Shown: piece after piece, positions 12,204 to 23,447 of the stretch
Layout of the letters: the number at the start of each line of letters is the position of its first letter
Position numbering within the stretch: position 1 is the first letter of the stretch
NCBI RefSeq assembly: GCF_003086295.3
Contig: NC_092047.1
Span: forward strand, 115,007,323 to 115,071,322
DNA: 64,000 nucleotides
Direction of reading: 5' to 3'
Source: Arachis hypogaea
Taxonomy: Eukaryota > Streptophyta > Magnoliopsida > Fabales > Fabaceae
The notes under the pieces: model-generated
The model's input: only the letters and a program-made list of their open reading frames with translations
Databases searched by the model: none
What the model was told of the DNA's origin: nothing
Program-made: the position numbers and the translations under genes

Positions 12204-13223
12204 AGCAAGCCAAAAATATAATAAACTAAAAATAAAAAAAATCTTTGTACTTCGGATATATTGCATTGTGGCAGTTATAATGTGACATTTATTTATACAT
12301 GTTGTTCTTATGTTATTTTATCAAATAATATGGTTGACGTGAATTTAATTTGTACTATTGATTTGATTATTATCATCAGTATTTTTGTTTGAAATTTGTA
12401 AGCATTTTTAAAGTTTTAAAATTTTAAAAATATATCTTACTTTTGAAAAAGTAGTTGTAAAAAAATAAAAGACTATACAAGTTGGATTTGACTATTAAAA
12501 AATTAGTCTTTTTTGTTCTGATTAGACAAATAATATTTAAATTTTATTATTAAAAGATTGTCTAATTCTATCCAAACAGACTATAATTCTACAAAAGAAG
12601 TAAAAGTTTCTACAATTTTTTTCTTTTTTATTTCATTCTCAAAATTTGACCTCATAATTTCTAATTCTTGCAACTTTTTATTTTTTATATTTTATGTTTT
12701 TGGTCACGCTATATGCATGCAAGTAATTATGGGTTCATTCCTAATTTTGTAACAAAATTTTCTATACAAAGTGGAAAGTATTGACCCTCTAATAAGCGTG
12801 CCGAATTTGAATTTGTCATGTAGTGGAAAAATACTAAGAAAAAGCCTCTAATCCTTTTTGAAAAGGTTGTACACAGAACATGGGTTGGAGTAGTAGTATT
12901 GGCATGGCATTACTTTATTTTTCTAAAATGAAAAAATATTGCAACAAATCACAATACCATATATACAAAAACAAGTCTCTTAATTTTTCTCCCAATTACA
13001 CAAGATAACTATATACAAATATAACAGATATGATGTTTGAGATTATAAATTTAATACATATTATATACATCTGTTTATTTTATTTTTTCATATTTGTCAA
13101 ATATAATTATTTGTATAATATTATAAACCAATTTAAGTTGATCAATTAGTCAACTCATCACCCGCTTTTTTAAACAAGTGTAAAAGAAAGTGTAAAAGAA
13201 GTAGGATGATAAAAAAATTCGCA
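12204..13223. other. AT-rich intergenic DNA
   Basis: No gene seen. A degraded relative of the 8.7-kb SINE head may lie at about 13130-13200 (an AGTCAACTCA-like block followed by AAACAAGTG). Confidence 0.45.
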
Positions 13224-13231
13224 CTCACTGA

Positions 13232-13789
13232 TAGGGCTGGCAATTCATACCCTACTCGTGAGTACCCAATTCGGTCCAATCCGTTCTGGTAGGGTAGGCT
13301 ACCCTATCCGCTGCGGGTAGGGTAGGGTACGGTCCGGGTATGCTTGCGGGTAGGGTAGGGTACGGATTTAGAGTGTACTTTACCCTATCCTACCCGCACC
13401 ACATATATAGCACATATTTTATAAAAATCTCTCTATATAGTGAAGGAAGTAAGAGTTAAACCCACAACCTCTCTTATGTAATGACTTATAATAAATGAAC
13501 AACCACTAAACTAGTTAGTTAATTTAGTAATTTAGAGCATTAGTTTTTTATTTTTTATGTTATTAATACGTATAAAATTCGAAATAATTGAATTTTATAT
13601 TTACTTTAAAAAATTTTGATATTTCTGCGGGTAGGGTAGGGTTTAGAATTTTAGGGTGCGGGTAGGGTTAGGGTTGAGAAATTCTCAACCAGCGGGTAGG
13701 ATAGAATAGAGTTTTAATAAAATTTTCAACCCGCAGTAGGATTAGGGTCGGGTCCAAACCCTACCCTACCCTACCCATTGCCAACCCTA
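13232..13789. mobile_element. hAT-type MITE with G-rich arms
   Basis: The left end is TAGGGCTGGCAAT and the right end ATTGCCAACCCTA. These are terminal inverted repeats of the hAT type. They are flanked by 8-bp duplications CTCACTGA (13224-13231) and CTCACAGA (13790-13797), with one difference. Both arms carry repeated GGGTAGGGTA on one strand or the other. The middle (about 13400-13610) is AT-rich without an ORF. There is no transposase, so the element is non-autonomous. Confidence 0.75.
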
Positions 13790-13797
13790 CTCACAGA

Positions 13798-15044
13798 TAC
13801 TCGTGATGGAAAAGCTAATAGGATTGGCAAATTTTTTTTAGAGATGGACCTACCTCCACGAATAAATGGGATGGAGGTGGAAATTGAAGTATCCGTCCCA
13901 CAGAGACTTGTAAATAATTTTAATTTATTTTATTTTAATTTATATATGTTAAATTTTATGTGTAAGTTATTATGTTAAATTTGTATTTAAATTGTGTTTG
14001 ATTTGATATATTTAATTGAATTAGGTAAGATTTTATTATGGTGGTGTTAATTCAAAATAAAATAAAATTTAATATTCATAGACTACTCGCAAATATTCAT
14101 CTCTCCCTATAAGAAAAAATAAACGAGAGTCTGTAACGAAAATGGAGTGAGAATAGAAGTATTTTACTAAATGAAAACGAGAGATGGAAGAAAAGTCTCC
14201 ACTCTACAAAGACTCATTCCTAAAAGAATTTGAAACCTCCTATCTCAGAATAAATTTTAAATAAAATTTAAGTTCGTAATAAATTAGTCGTTAACCTAAT
14301 TGAATTATTTGGGAGATATAATAGAAAAAAATTATATAACATTATTAGTGAAAAAAAGTTGGAATAAAAGAAAGTGATCAAAAGTCAATGATACATAAGC
14401 CTCATCCCTCCCCCTCCCCCTCCCCCCTCCCAAAAAGTTTCATGCGTGTTCCTAATTGTGGCTTGAAAATGACAAAATTTGAATCTAATAATCATATAGC
14501 CTTTCATTTTCTCAAAATAACAACATAAGCCTAATTTTGAATGTAACTAACAAACTTATGATAAGATCACGCCTTACATTTAAGAATATATAATCGTCAT
14601 TATCCTAATCTTAAATAAACCTTAGACATATATACATTTATATTAGCTAAGCTAGCTTCCAATATTGCATGAGAATTTCAAAATGTTTGAAGGTGAGAGA
14701 TTTTGTTCCCCTATATATTCTCTCCAATGACCAATTAGCTTTTATGTTTGCATCACCCAATTATTTGATTAGATTATTCTTTTCTTCTTTAAGGAGAAAG
14801 GTTGCTTAAGTTAGGTGAATCATATCTTCAACTTTTGACTTGTATATATCTGCATCAACAACGTTATGCACATCCACGCTTATATTTTCAAACTTTTATC
14901 ACGTAGCTGAATTTAACTTTTCTTTCTCTTTTATTTTATTTTTTTATTTTTGATAAATAAGCAAAGTGATTCTAAAGATCAAGTAACTACAAAGATACGA
15001 CCTAACCAAAATAAAACACACATAAGTGTGAATTTGATGATGAA
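13798..15044. other. AT-rich intergenic DNA
   Basis: No gene seen. A pyrimidine tract of CCCTCC units lies at about 14405-14432. Confidence 0.5.
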
Positions 15045-15745
15045 TAAGAATGGCAATGGGTTAAGACACGGCAGATATTTTAATACACACCTATTTTGAA
15101 TATTAATTACATGTTTTATTATCTGCAGATATTTTATTTATCGTTTTAAAATGATATCTACAAGTATTTTATATACTCATATCCGTTTTGTTCCGTTTTT
15201 TGAACATGATATATTTTTTGGTTCTTTTAGTGACATTTTTTTTGCCTAAATTAAAATATAATATATCGCATGTGAAAATAGAATTCAAAGTACTAATATA
15301 AAACTATATGTAAACTCTAAATACAATTAACGTCATCACATTATAAATTTAAAGTAATATTAATGCAGTTTAAATTCATTAAATTCGATAACATATTTCA
15401 AACATTCATTTGTGTCTATTCGAGGCGAGACAATCTCTATAATTATCATCAGATGTTATCCATATGGAAAAGGAAAGTATAGGTAATCAATAATATTTTT
15501 TAACAATGTGTAAACAATATGAATTAATAGAATTAAAAGAGTAAATTAATCTTAAATTTAATTAGTAGTATTAAACTAGAATGTAATGTATTTTTATTTG
15601 ATTAATGGTTGTTCATGTTGTTTAAAATAGTCATTATTTACCTATCACTTCCCTATCTATATTTGTCGTAATTTCTTGTTATCGATTAAAAAATTCGTTC
15701 TGTTTGAAGTAAAATAGGTCGGATCGGCTCAAATTGTCATATCTA
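15045..15745. mobile_element. Possible old hAT-type element
   Basis: The left end is TAAGAATGGCAATGGGTT and the right end AATTGTCATATCTA. These are roughly inverted and resemble worn hAT ends (TAGGG-TGGCAAT). Flanks GATGATGAA and ATAATGATGA are similar but not a clean 8-bp duplication. No coding sequence is present. Confidence 0.3.
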
Positions 15746-16150
15746 ATAATGATGAGAGAATTATAAAACCTACCTTAAAGACTCAAATATGAATGAATGA
15801 AATATTCAAATAGGTGTTACTTGTGATTATTAAACAAATGTAGTACCCAGGTGTAAGACAAAAGTTTTCAGCATAGCTTTGGCTTGCAACATTGCATGAG
15901 CTGAAATGTTTAAAATACCAAAAGTTAAATAAATAAAAGCAATGCTATGTATGGAAATGATAATGTTGTATTGAATTAATGAACAATTTCGGTCTATATT
16001 AAATATAATTAAGGTAGCATCTATTGATTAAAATTATGGGATTTAATCTTGTTTGTTTAGGTATTTTTTTTTTTTTTTTGCTTGTGCAAAAGAGGTATAT
16101 AGAACCCCTAATAATGCTTCAGCTGGATTGCATTAGAGTATATAATAAAG
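15746..16150. other. AT-rich intergenic DNA
   Basis: No feature beyond a T-rich run at about 16065-16080. Confidence 0.5.
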
Positions 16151-16764
16151 AATAATGCTACGTATATTTAAATTTTTTTGTTAATTAAATTTAATTAACT
16201 TGATCTAATATAATAAAAATTAGTTATAGTTAATATTATTTTAAGTCGTATTATTTGATTTCATTAAACTTGATTCATAGAAAAATTTAGGGATAAGTAC
16301 GATTTTGGTCCCTGACGTTAAGGGTCAGAATCGAAATCGTCCCTCTTGTATATTTGAATTTAAAGTCATCCTTAAAGTCAGAATTAAAATTAAAATCGTC
16401 CTTTACAGTGTAATTTTTTTCTAAATGACCATAGTACCCTTCTATCCTTGAAGTGTTACGCATGAAACACTTCACCCCTTCATATGCTTCCAAACCCTCA
16501 ACGTAAACAACAAAACCCATCAGAACGTTTCACTTCACCAATGTAGTTGCACTGTGCCCTAAGTAAGAATCTGAAACGACAGACGGTGTTCTTGGACCGA
16601 AGATCGAAGGCGAGTCTGGTTCACTGGAAGGCAGGGTCGTGCATAGGCATTCAGGTATGTTTCACTGTTTACTGAGAATAGGGATAAACATCACAGTGCG
16701 GTTTATCTTTTAATTTTTTCTTTTTTTTTCTGTGATATGGCACTGTAGGTTGTTGTAGAGGACA

Positions 16765-19556
16765 ATGGTGTACTTTAAACTGAAAGTCTACCATGATGCA
16801 GATTCCATTGCTATGTGCAAAATAGCTGAGTTAAGAGATTATGTTGACTTGTATGTAATGCACAAGGTTGAGGAAGAAGACGTGTTTCCTGCGTCTGGCT
16901 ACATTGATGTTGGGGGAGATCATAGGATGGATGATGAGGGACAACATATGGTTCTGTATGGAGGAGAACATCCTGGTTCAAAACATGCTGAAGCAGCTGC
17001 TGATATCTCTGGGGCAGAGAATAGTGAGGGTGGTGATGATGTTAATCTAGAAGCTGATATGGGTAACTATAATGATAATGACAGCGTTGATTCAGAGTAT
17101 AAACCATCTGAGGAAGAGGAGGAGACTGAAGATGATTCGAACTTTACGAACAGTGAAGATGAGCTTGATCCTGATGTTAGTGGATTTCAAGATGTTAATG
17201 TGGCGAATAAAAAATGTAGGGCAGGGAAAAAGAAGGGTGTCGCAACTGATAACTTTGGAGACGAGGATGTAGCAAGGAGTGATGAATTAGAGAATGACCA
17301 TGAGGTTGGAGGTGATGTCTCAGATTCAGAGAACCAGGGACAGAGTTATCCAGTTCACAAGCCTCAAAAAGACATGAGCTAATACAAGTGGGAAGTGGGC
17401 ACATTGTATGCATCCAGAGAAGAGTTCAAGGACACTGTGACTGCATATGCCGTGCAGACAGCTAGGGCGATCACATTTAGGAAATGTGATCTGCAGAGGG
17501 TTAGGGCAGTTTGTACTGGCGAGTGTCCGTTTTGGGTATATGCAGCGAAAATGAAAGAAGAGGATACTTGGCAGCTTTGCAGCATGAATCTGAGTCACAC
17601 TTGTACACAGGCACACAGGGTGGGGATTATGCACTCGAGATGGCTTGGCAAGGGATTCAAGAAGAAGGTCAGTTCAAATCCGAAGGTGAAGATTAGGGAG
17701 TTAGTGTCAAAGGCTCAAAAGAAGTGGAACTTGACAGTCACCAAGTCAATGGCAACGAGGACCAAGCAGATTGCCCTAGATGAAATCCAGGGAACCTTCC
17801 GAGAGCAGTATAAGAGGATATATGACTATGCACATGAGGTGATGCGGGCAAATCCAGGGTCATCCGTTCGCATACAGGTGCAGAGGTTCCCTGAACAAGA
17901 TAATGCAGCAGAATCCTCATCCATGAGTAGCCACTGTATCTTTCAGAGAATCTATATATGCTTGGAAGCATGCAAGCAGAGCTTCAGCCATTGTAGGAGC
18001 TTCATTAATTGGTTTGGACGGCTGTTTTCTGAAGACACCCCAGGGGGGACAATTGCTCACTGCCATTGGTTGGGATCCAAATGACCAGATGCTGCCCCTT
18101 GCATATGCAGTTGTAGAGGCCGAGACGAAGGACTCATGGAGTTGGTTCCTACATCATCTGGCATCTGACATTGGTATTGAGAAAATGGGAAGAACTACTT
18201 TCATGTCTGACCAGCAGAAAGTAAGAAACTATTACCACATTGACTTATGTACATTGAAGTTGTGTATCACTGCATGTAAATATTTTACTAATTGTATCAT
18301 CCTCCATATTCTGCTTGCAGGGTTTGTTGCCAGCATACGATGAAGTTATACCAAGTGTGGAGAATCGATTCTGTGTGAGGCACCTGTACAGCAATTTCAG
18401 AAAACGGTTCCCAGGGTTACAATTGAAGCAACTAATGTGGAGGTGTGCTAAGGCAACTCACTGGAGGGACTGGGAGAGGAACATGGCTGAACTGAAAGCT
18501 GTTAATCAGGAAGCATATAGGTACCTAAATGCTATCCCTCCTAGGTATTGGTCTAGATCTAGATTTACCTATAATTCTAAAGTAGATACACTGGTAAACA
18601 ATATGTCTGAAAGATTTAATGCTGCCATAGTTGATGCTAGAGAGAAACCTATACTTACAATGTTAGAGGATATCAGGGTTAAACTAATGACTAGGTGGGC
18701 AGAGAATAGGGATCTGGCTCAGAACTATGCAGGGACAATCTTACCTAGGATTAGAATCAAGTTGGAGAGGAGGTCTAGATCTGCCGGAGAATGGCGGCCA
18801 TATTGGTCTGCAGCTCAAAAATATGAGGTTGTGAGTGGGTTAGATAAGTTTACTGTTGACTTAGGATCCTTTGAGTGCTCATGTAGAAGGTGGCAGTTGA
18901 GTGGTATACCCTGTGTCCATGCGATTAGCTGCATCAAGTTCAAGGGATTTGGCTTGGAACCTTATGTGGCCGATTGCTACAAGATAGAAACATACCTGAA
19001 GTGCTATGAAGCAGTTATACACTACTTGTCTCAGATTTTTCATTAAGCCTTATGTTTATCTATATTAACTGCATCTGTTTCATAGGCCCAAAATTCCAAG
19101 GATGTAAGCAAAGGCAAGCAATCCAGGGGCAGCAACAAGTCAAACCCTCTTGTTGCTAAGGGAGGAAAGAAAACTGCATCTACACAGCCCACTCCTAAGC
19201 TCACTGTCAACAGAAAAGTTACCTCAGCAACACAGCCACCAACTTCAGCCCAGTCCAACACTGTAGCACAGCTAAAGAGGCCTAGAGGCAGGCCCAAGGG
19301 GACCACCAAGCCCACATCTTCAGCCCAACATGATCCACCACCCAAGACAACTGCAAGCCCAAAAACCTCAGCACCTTCTGCATCCTCATCACAGCCAACC
19401 ACCACAACTCTTCCAGCATCTCAGCCATCCATTGCCACAGCTTCAAACCAACCCACTGGGCACTTCTCTGTCAGCCTTACTGGAGGACCTCATGTTTCTC
19501 CCAGAAAATTGAAGTTAATGGCAAAGTTGCCTCCAAGAAAATGGGGATTGCTTTAG
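16765..19556 (+). pseudogene. MULE transposase (mudrA-like), one stop and one frameshift
   Basis: The N-terminal part (16765-17382) ends in an acidic low-complexity stretch. The transposase core follows in the same frame after an in-frame TAA (17380-17382). A second lesion is four extra bases, AATT at 18007-18010, which shift the frame just before GLDGCFLKTP. The catalytic acidic residues are recognisable: D in GLDGC, D in FMSDQQKG and E in NNMSERFN. A SWIM zinc finger (CSC...CVH) lies at about 18875-18925. An intron lies at 18221-18320 (GTAAG...TTGCAG). A second intron ends at about 19084, its donor uncertain (possibly within 19012-19030). It leads to a Pro/Ser/Thr-rich tail with an AT-hook-like RPRGRPKG and a stop at 19554-19556. 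Such transposases cut and join the element ends in the nucleus. As read, this copy cannot make a full-length protein unless the lesions are sequencing errors. Confidence 0.85.
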
Positions 19557-20087
19557 GAAAATGACAACACTTAGCATCAATATGTCATAGTTATATAGCA
19601 TGGATGTTGGTTTATTTTGTTTTAAGTTTGTGTTTAAGCTTCTGGTTAAACAGTGTGAACTTGTTGGTTACTTTTTGTTGCTTATGTTTTGCTTGTTAAG
19701 TTTCTGCTCAAACTCTTGTACTGAATTATTAGCTTCTTCCCAGCCAATCCTTTTGATGGTTACTTTATTTTGAGTTAAGCTTCTTTTAAGATGCTGCTAA
19801 TGTCAAACACTATGCTTATGCTTATCATGTATTCAGACATTTACCGAACTCATGACACTGTTATGTTATTGATCAGTAATTGAACTCATGTTTGTGCCAA
19901 GAAAAGGCCTCAATCTCATTTCATTATCCAACCATGCTTACAAAACATTCATATATACATCTTGAAATAGACTCAACATAACACAATCAGGAACCACCCT
20001 AATAGATAAACCCTACCCCCAATTCACCAACAATAACAACACCAAAAGTGTACACATGTTTCATACCAGGTTCAATGGAATTACACA
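19557..20087. other. Region between the two convergent MULE genes
   Basis: About 530 bp holds the probable 3' untranslated regions of both genes. No ORF with a recognisable domain. Confidence 0.6.
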
Positions 20088-20587
20088 CTATTGCGTTTCT
20101 TTAGACCAACTCTGCAACAACAAACAAAGAAACCCCACCCACCCAAAACACCCTAACACTGCAACGACCTTCACCTTCCACTCTGCCGCTTTGGTTCTTG
20201 ATTTCATCATCGAAAGCTTCTTCCTTATTCTAGCAACTTCTGACTGTTCCACCTCTGTCTCCGGATCTGCCCAACGGAAGAAATTGCAGCCTTCTTGCAC
20301 CTGCACATACCCACCAACATCATCCACCATTCCATCACCCAGCAGACCCAATTCAGAGGAAAAGTAACAAAACAAACCTCGAAGTAGACACAACCCCAAA
20401 ATCTGCGACCTGGGTTCTCCTTGGTCCCTGAGATTCGCAACACTGGCTTCTCACCATGGGAACAAAGTAACGGCCTACCATGAGACGAAGCTCTGCTACG
20501 AGACGAGGTTGAGCTTTGTGCAGCTATGGCATTCTCCCTCCGGCAGCTCCTCCACGGTGATCTCTGCTCTGCAACAGTGGCTTCCAC
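20088..20587 (-). CDS. GRF zinc-finger protein with C-terminal membrane segment, two exons, inside the MULE
   Basis: Exon 1 is 20587-20378 (exactly 70 codons). The intron is 20377-20301 (GTTTGT...GTGCAG). Exon 2 is 20300-20088 (70 codons plus stop). The 140-residue product has a GRF-type zinc finger at about residues 40-82. Its visible ligands are C42, H44, C66 and C75, with the hallmark NPGRRFWGC and CNFFRWAD joined precisely by the splice. A basic, probably coiled-coil stretch (about 86-113) follows. A hydrophobic segment (about 114-133, KVVAVLGCFGWVGFLCLLLQ) then predicts a tail anchor. The N-terminus is Ser/Arg-rich. GRF fingers bind single-stranded nucleic acid in better-known proteins; that role here is inference. 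The gene converges on the transposase gene within the same inverted repeats. Its reading frame is intact while the transposase is not. Confidence 0.8.
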
Positions 20588-20880
20588 GATGCTTTACCCT
20601 TTCTTCCTTTCAATTCAATGTATACTTATTAAGGTTTTCCATTCATTTTAATTTTCTATGCATATATATATTTATAATTGTTTTCGATGGTAATAACTGC
20701 CTCATAACGACGCAAGGGCATTTTCGTCCGAAAATGTTATAAAGGACGATTTTAATTTTAAATATGACTTTAAGGATGAGTTTAAATCCAAATATACAAG
20801 AGGGACGATTTCGATTCTGACCCCTAACGTCAGGGACCAAAATCGTACTTATCCCAAAAATTTAGATGTATAGTATTATT

Positions 20881-22919
20881 TTATAAAAAAATTTAAAAGA
20901 ATATTATATTATATATTGGTTTTTGTTACTATTTCATTTTTTGTATAAAAGGATTTTGTGAGATAAAAATGAGGAACTTATTATTTGTTAGCTCATGTAT
21001 ATATAAACAAGTGAAAAATAACCGAAAAAATTTTTAGCTGTTACTTTATCTGATTTTTAATTTAAAAATCATTTAACTCGTTTTTTTTGGGCCATTGTCC
21101 ATTCTCAGTTACAAACAATGTTGGCTATCGACATCACCTACTACTAGTTTTATATTATAATAATGAAAGAGTTTCAAGTATATCGAGAAACTGATATTCA
21201 GTTGTTTTAACTGTTGAAATATAAAAAATATATAAAATATATTAATTAAAATCAACGGTTAAAATAATTGGAACACTAATATTTTCGATACATTTAAAAT
21301 TTTTCTTATAATAATACATAAGGGGAAAAAAACAAATAAAACTGTTGTATTAATATCAGCAGCAGTATACAAATATATATGTATATTAAGTTATTAACGC
21401 AACATAATAAAATCATGTCAATTGGTTCCCTTTCACGAGGAAAAGTTTAAATATAATGAAAAATGAATATCAAATCTTTTTGATACATGTGTAATTTTTT
21501 TATAATTTTTTAAACAAACTAAAACTAATTAAAAAAAATTAAAACATTAATAGTTACAAATACAATTATGAAAATCAGACCGAATCAGCTGGTTTAACGA
21601 TCGAAATTCATGAGATAATAAAATATCAATCATCAAATCGATCCACTTGAGATAAAAAATTGATTAGCAATAAATTGATCGAAAAGTTAAAAAAATCAAT
21701 CAAAAAATTAATTAATCAATTAAAACAGTATATTTGTTATTATTAACTGATATAAAATATAAAAAATATATATTATATTTAATTTATCTTCTGATTAAAT
21801 TTTAGTTTAATTTTTAAATGTTTAACTTTATCGGGTGAATAACCATTGAAGAACCTTGGTCACAACCTACAAGTTACAAGTGAATCATTTTAATGGTTAA
21901 AATTTGTATTACAAAAATATTATTATTGAGAGAATAAAAGAAAGGCAGAGAATGAATGAAAGGTTGTGTCACTGCCACTTTGATAAGACAGTTGAGGCCG
22001 GCGATAGAGGCGGCATGGCTTTTGTCAAAGCCTCTTTGCCATTTCATCATCAACAATAGTCTCACAAAATTAAAAAAGACCATTTCTATTCCTTTATATA
22101 TTTGTTACTAATTATTTTCTTATATGATTTAAAATTGTTGGGGAAACACTAAAAAATGGGTTGGGATGAGATTTGTAAGAATATGTAATGGTGCATAATT
22201 TAAACAAATTTTAGTTATACAAATACTTAATTATATATTATTGCTAAGTTAATAATATATCTTAATTAACTACTCAAAAATTTATCATTATTAAATGTAT
22301 AGTTAAAAAAAATAAAAATAGACAATTCTTAATCAGCTAATTTTAAATAACTATAATTAATAATTATTAATATATTTTTAGAAGTATAGGTAGTTAATTT
22401 TAAAGTTTAGTAGTTAAGTTTTGTAAAATATTTTCAGAATTAATTTTTAATTATGTTAAAAAAATAATTTAATAATTATTTATAAAAATTAATTAAACGA
22501 CACATAATAAAATATATTTTAATGAGATGAAAATTAAATTCCATTTGGGGAAGAATGATGGGGATGGGGTCCCCCAAAAAATTATTTCTCTTTTAGGTTC
22601 GGATTAAATTAAATATATTCTTGCCTTATATGGTTCCTAGTTGCTGTGCTGCATGGAATATGATTATGGTATCCTTTTGCAATTTTAGGTGGTAATGGTG
22701 AATTGGCGGCAACCACTAAAAAATGGGTCATTTTCATTTTTGTATCCAATTTTCCTGAAAAAGAAAACAAGGGTCTTTAAAGTGAAAGAGAAAGTTGTGT
22801 ATGCAAATGCAGAGATGCAAACTGTGTCCGACGTAGAATGCAACGATTTTCTTTCTTTCATCATTATCATGATTCATGAGATGATTTATTCATACATGGT
22901 TGACGTATGAGTGTGGTAT
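20881..22919. other. AT-rich intergenic DNA
   Basis: No gene seen. An imperfect inverted repeat at about 21170-21300 (TATCGAGAAACTGATATT against AATATTTTCGATACATTT) looks like a worn MITE. Elsewhere there are only short AT-rich ORFs without domains. Confidence 0.45.
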
Positions 22920-23447
22920 TGAATAATAACAAAACACTATTCCTACCCTATACTACAATATTTTTAGTCTATCATCACGTTTTTAAATCATCACCATAAT
23001 TAATAAAAATTGTGACTCATAAATTTTTAATTACCGTTTTTTATTTTAGATCACCTGACCTATTTTTTGTAGTCATAGTTTTATAATCACGATTTTTCGG
23101 TCTAAGTTATTATTATTTTTGTCAAACACTTTTTACATCACGATTTAAAACAGTAAACATAACTTATTTTATGGCCACGATTAACTTGTTATATATACGA
23201 TCACGTTAGTTTAAAACTGTGATTATAGTTTATTTTATAGTCATAATTTTAAACCGTGACTATAAATTATTCTATAACTAGTTAACTATGCTAGTTTAAA
23301 ATTGTGATCATAGATCATTTTATAATCACCCTTGTTTAAAATTATAGACGATAGTGTATTTTATGATCACTTTTTTAATCTATGGCCATAACTTAATCTA
23401 TAATCACACTTGTTTAAAACGATAATCATAACTTTCTCTATAATTGT
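22920..23447. repeat. Degenerate repeats of a TTTAAACCGTGATTATA-like motif
   Basis: About ten worn copies of a short motif (variants of ATCACGATTTAAAAC and its complement) occur here and resume at 27565-27640, after the copia element. The copia element therefore landed inside this repeat block. Sub-terminal repeats of CACTA transposons look like this, but no terminal CACTA motif or 3-bp duplication could be tied to it. Confidence 0.4.

Larger units (their letters stand above)
16290..20855 (+). mobile_element. Mutator-like DNA transposon (MULE), 4566 bp, two genes
   Basis: Terminal inverted repeats of about 115 bp start GGGATAAGTACGATTTTGG at 16290 and run to about 16404. The matching repeat is at about 20741-20855, and the two differ at only a few positions. 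The element is flanked by a perfect 9-bp target duplication AAAAATTTA (16281-16289 and 20856-20864), as expected for Mutator elements. Inside are a + strand transposase gene (16765-19556, broken) and a convergent - strand gene for a GRF zinc-finger protein (20587-20088). The near-identical repeats and perfect duplication indicate a young insertion. Confidence 0.92.
16151..20880. mobile_element. Older MITE split by the Mutator-like insertion
   Basis: AATAATGCTACGTATATTTA starting at 16151 is an imperfect inverted match to the sequence ending at 20880 (...TTTAGATGTATAGTATTATT). With the inner Mutator-like element and one copy of its 9-bp duplication removed, the two halves (16151-16289 and 20865-20880) join into a MITE of about 155 bp. 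A clear target duplication for this outer element was not found. Confidence 0.5.

Noticed and set aside
13310..13370. Interstitial telomere repeat
   Set aside because: The repeated unit is GGGTAGGGTA and not the plant telomere unit TTTAGGG, and it lies within hAT ends.
20056..20367. + strand ORF of 103 codons in the MULE
   Set aside because: It is the shadow of the spliced GRF gene on the opposite strand.
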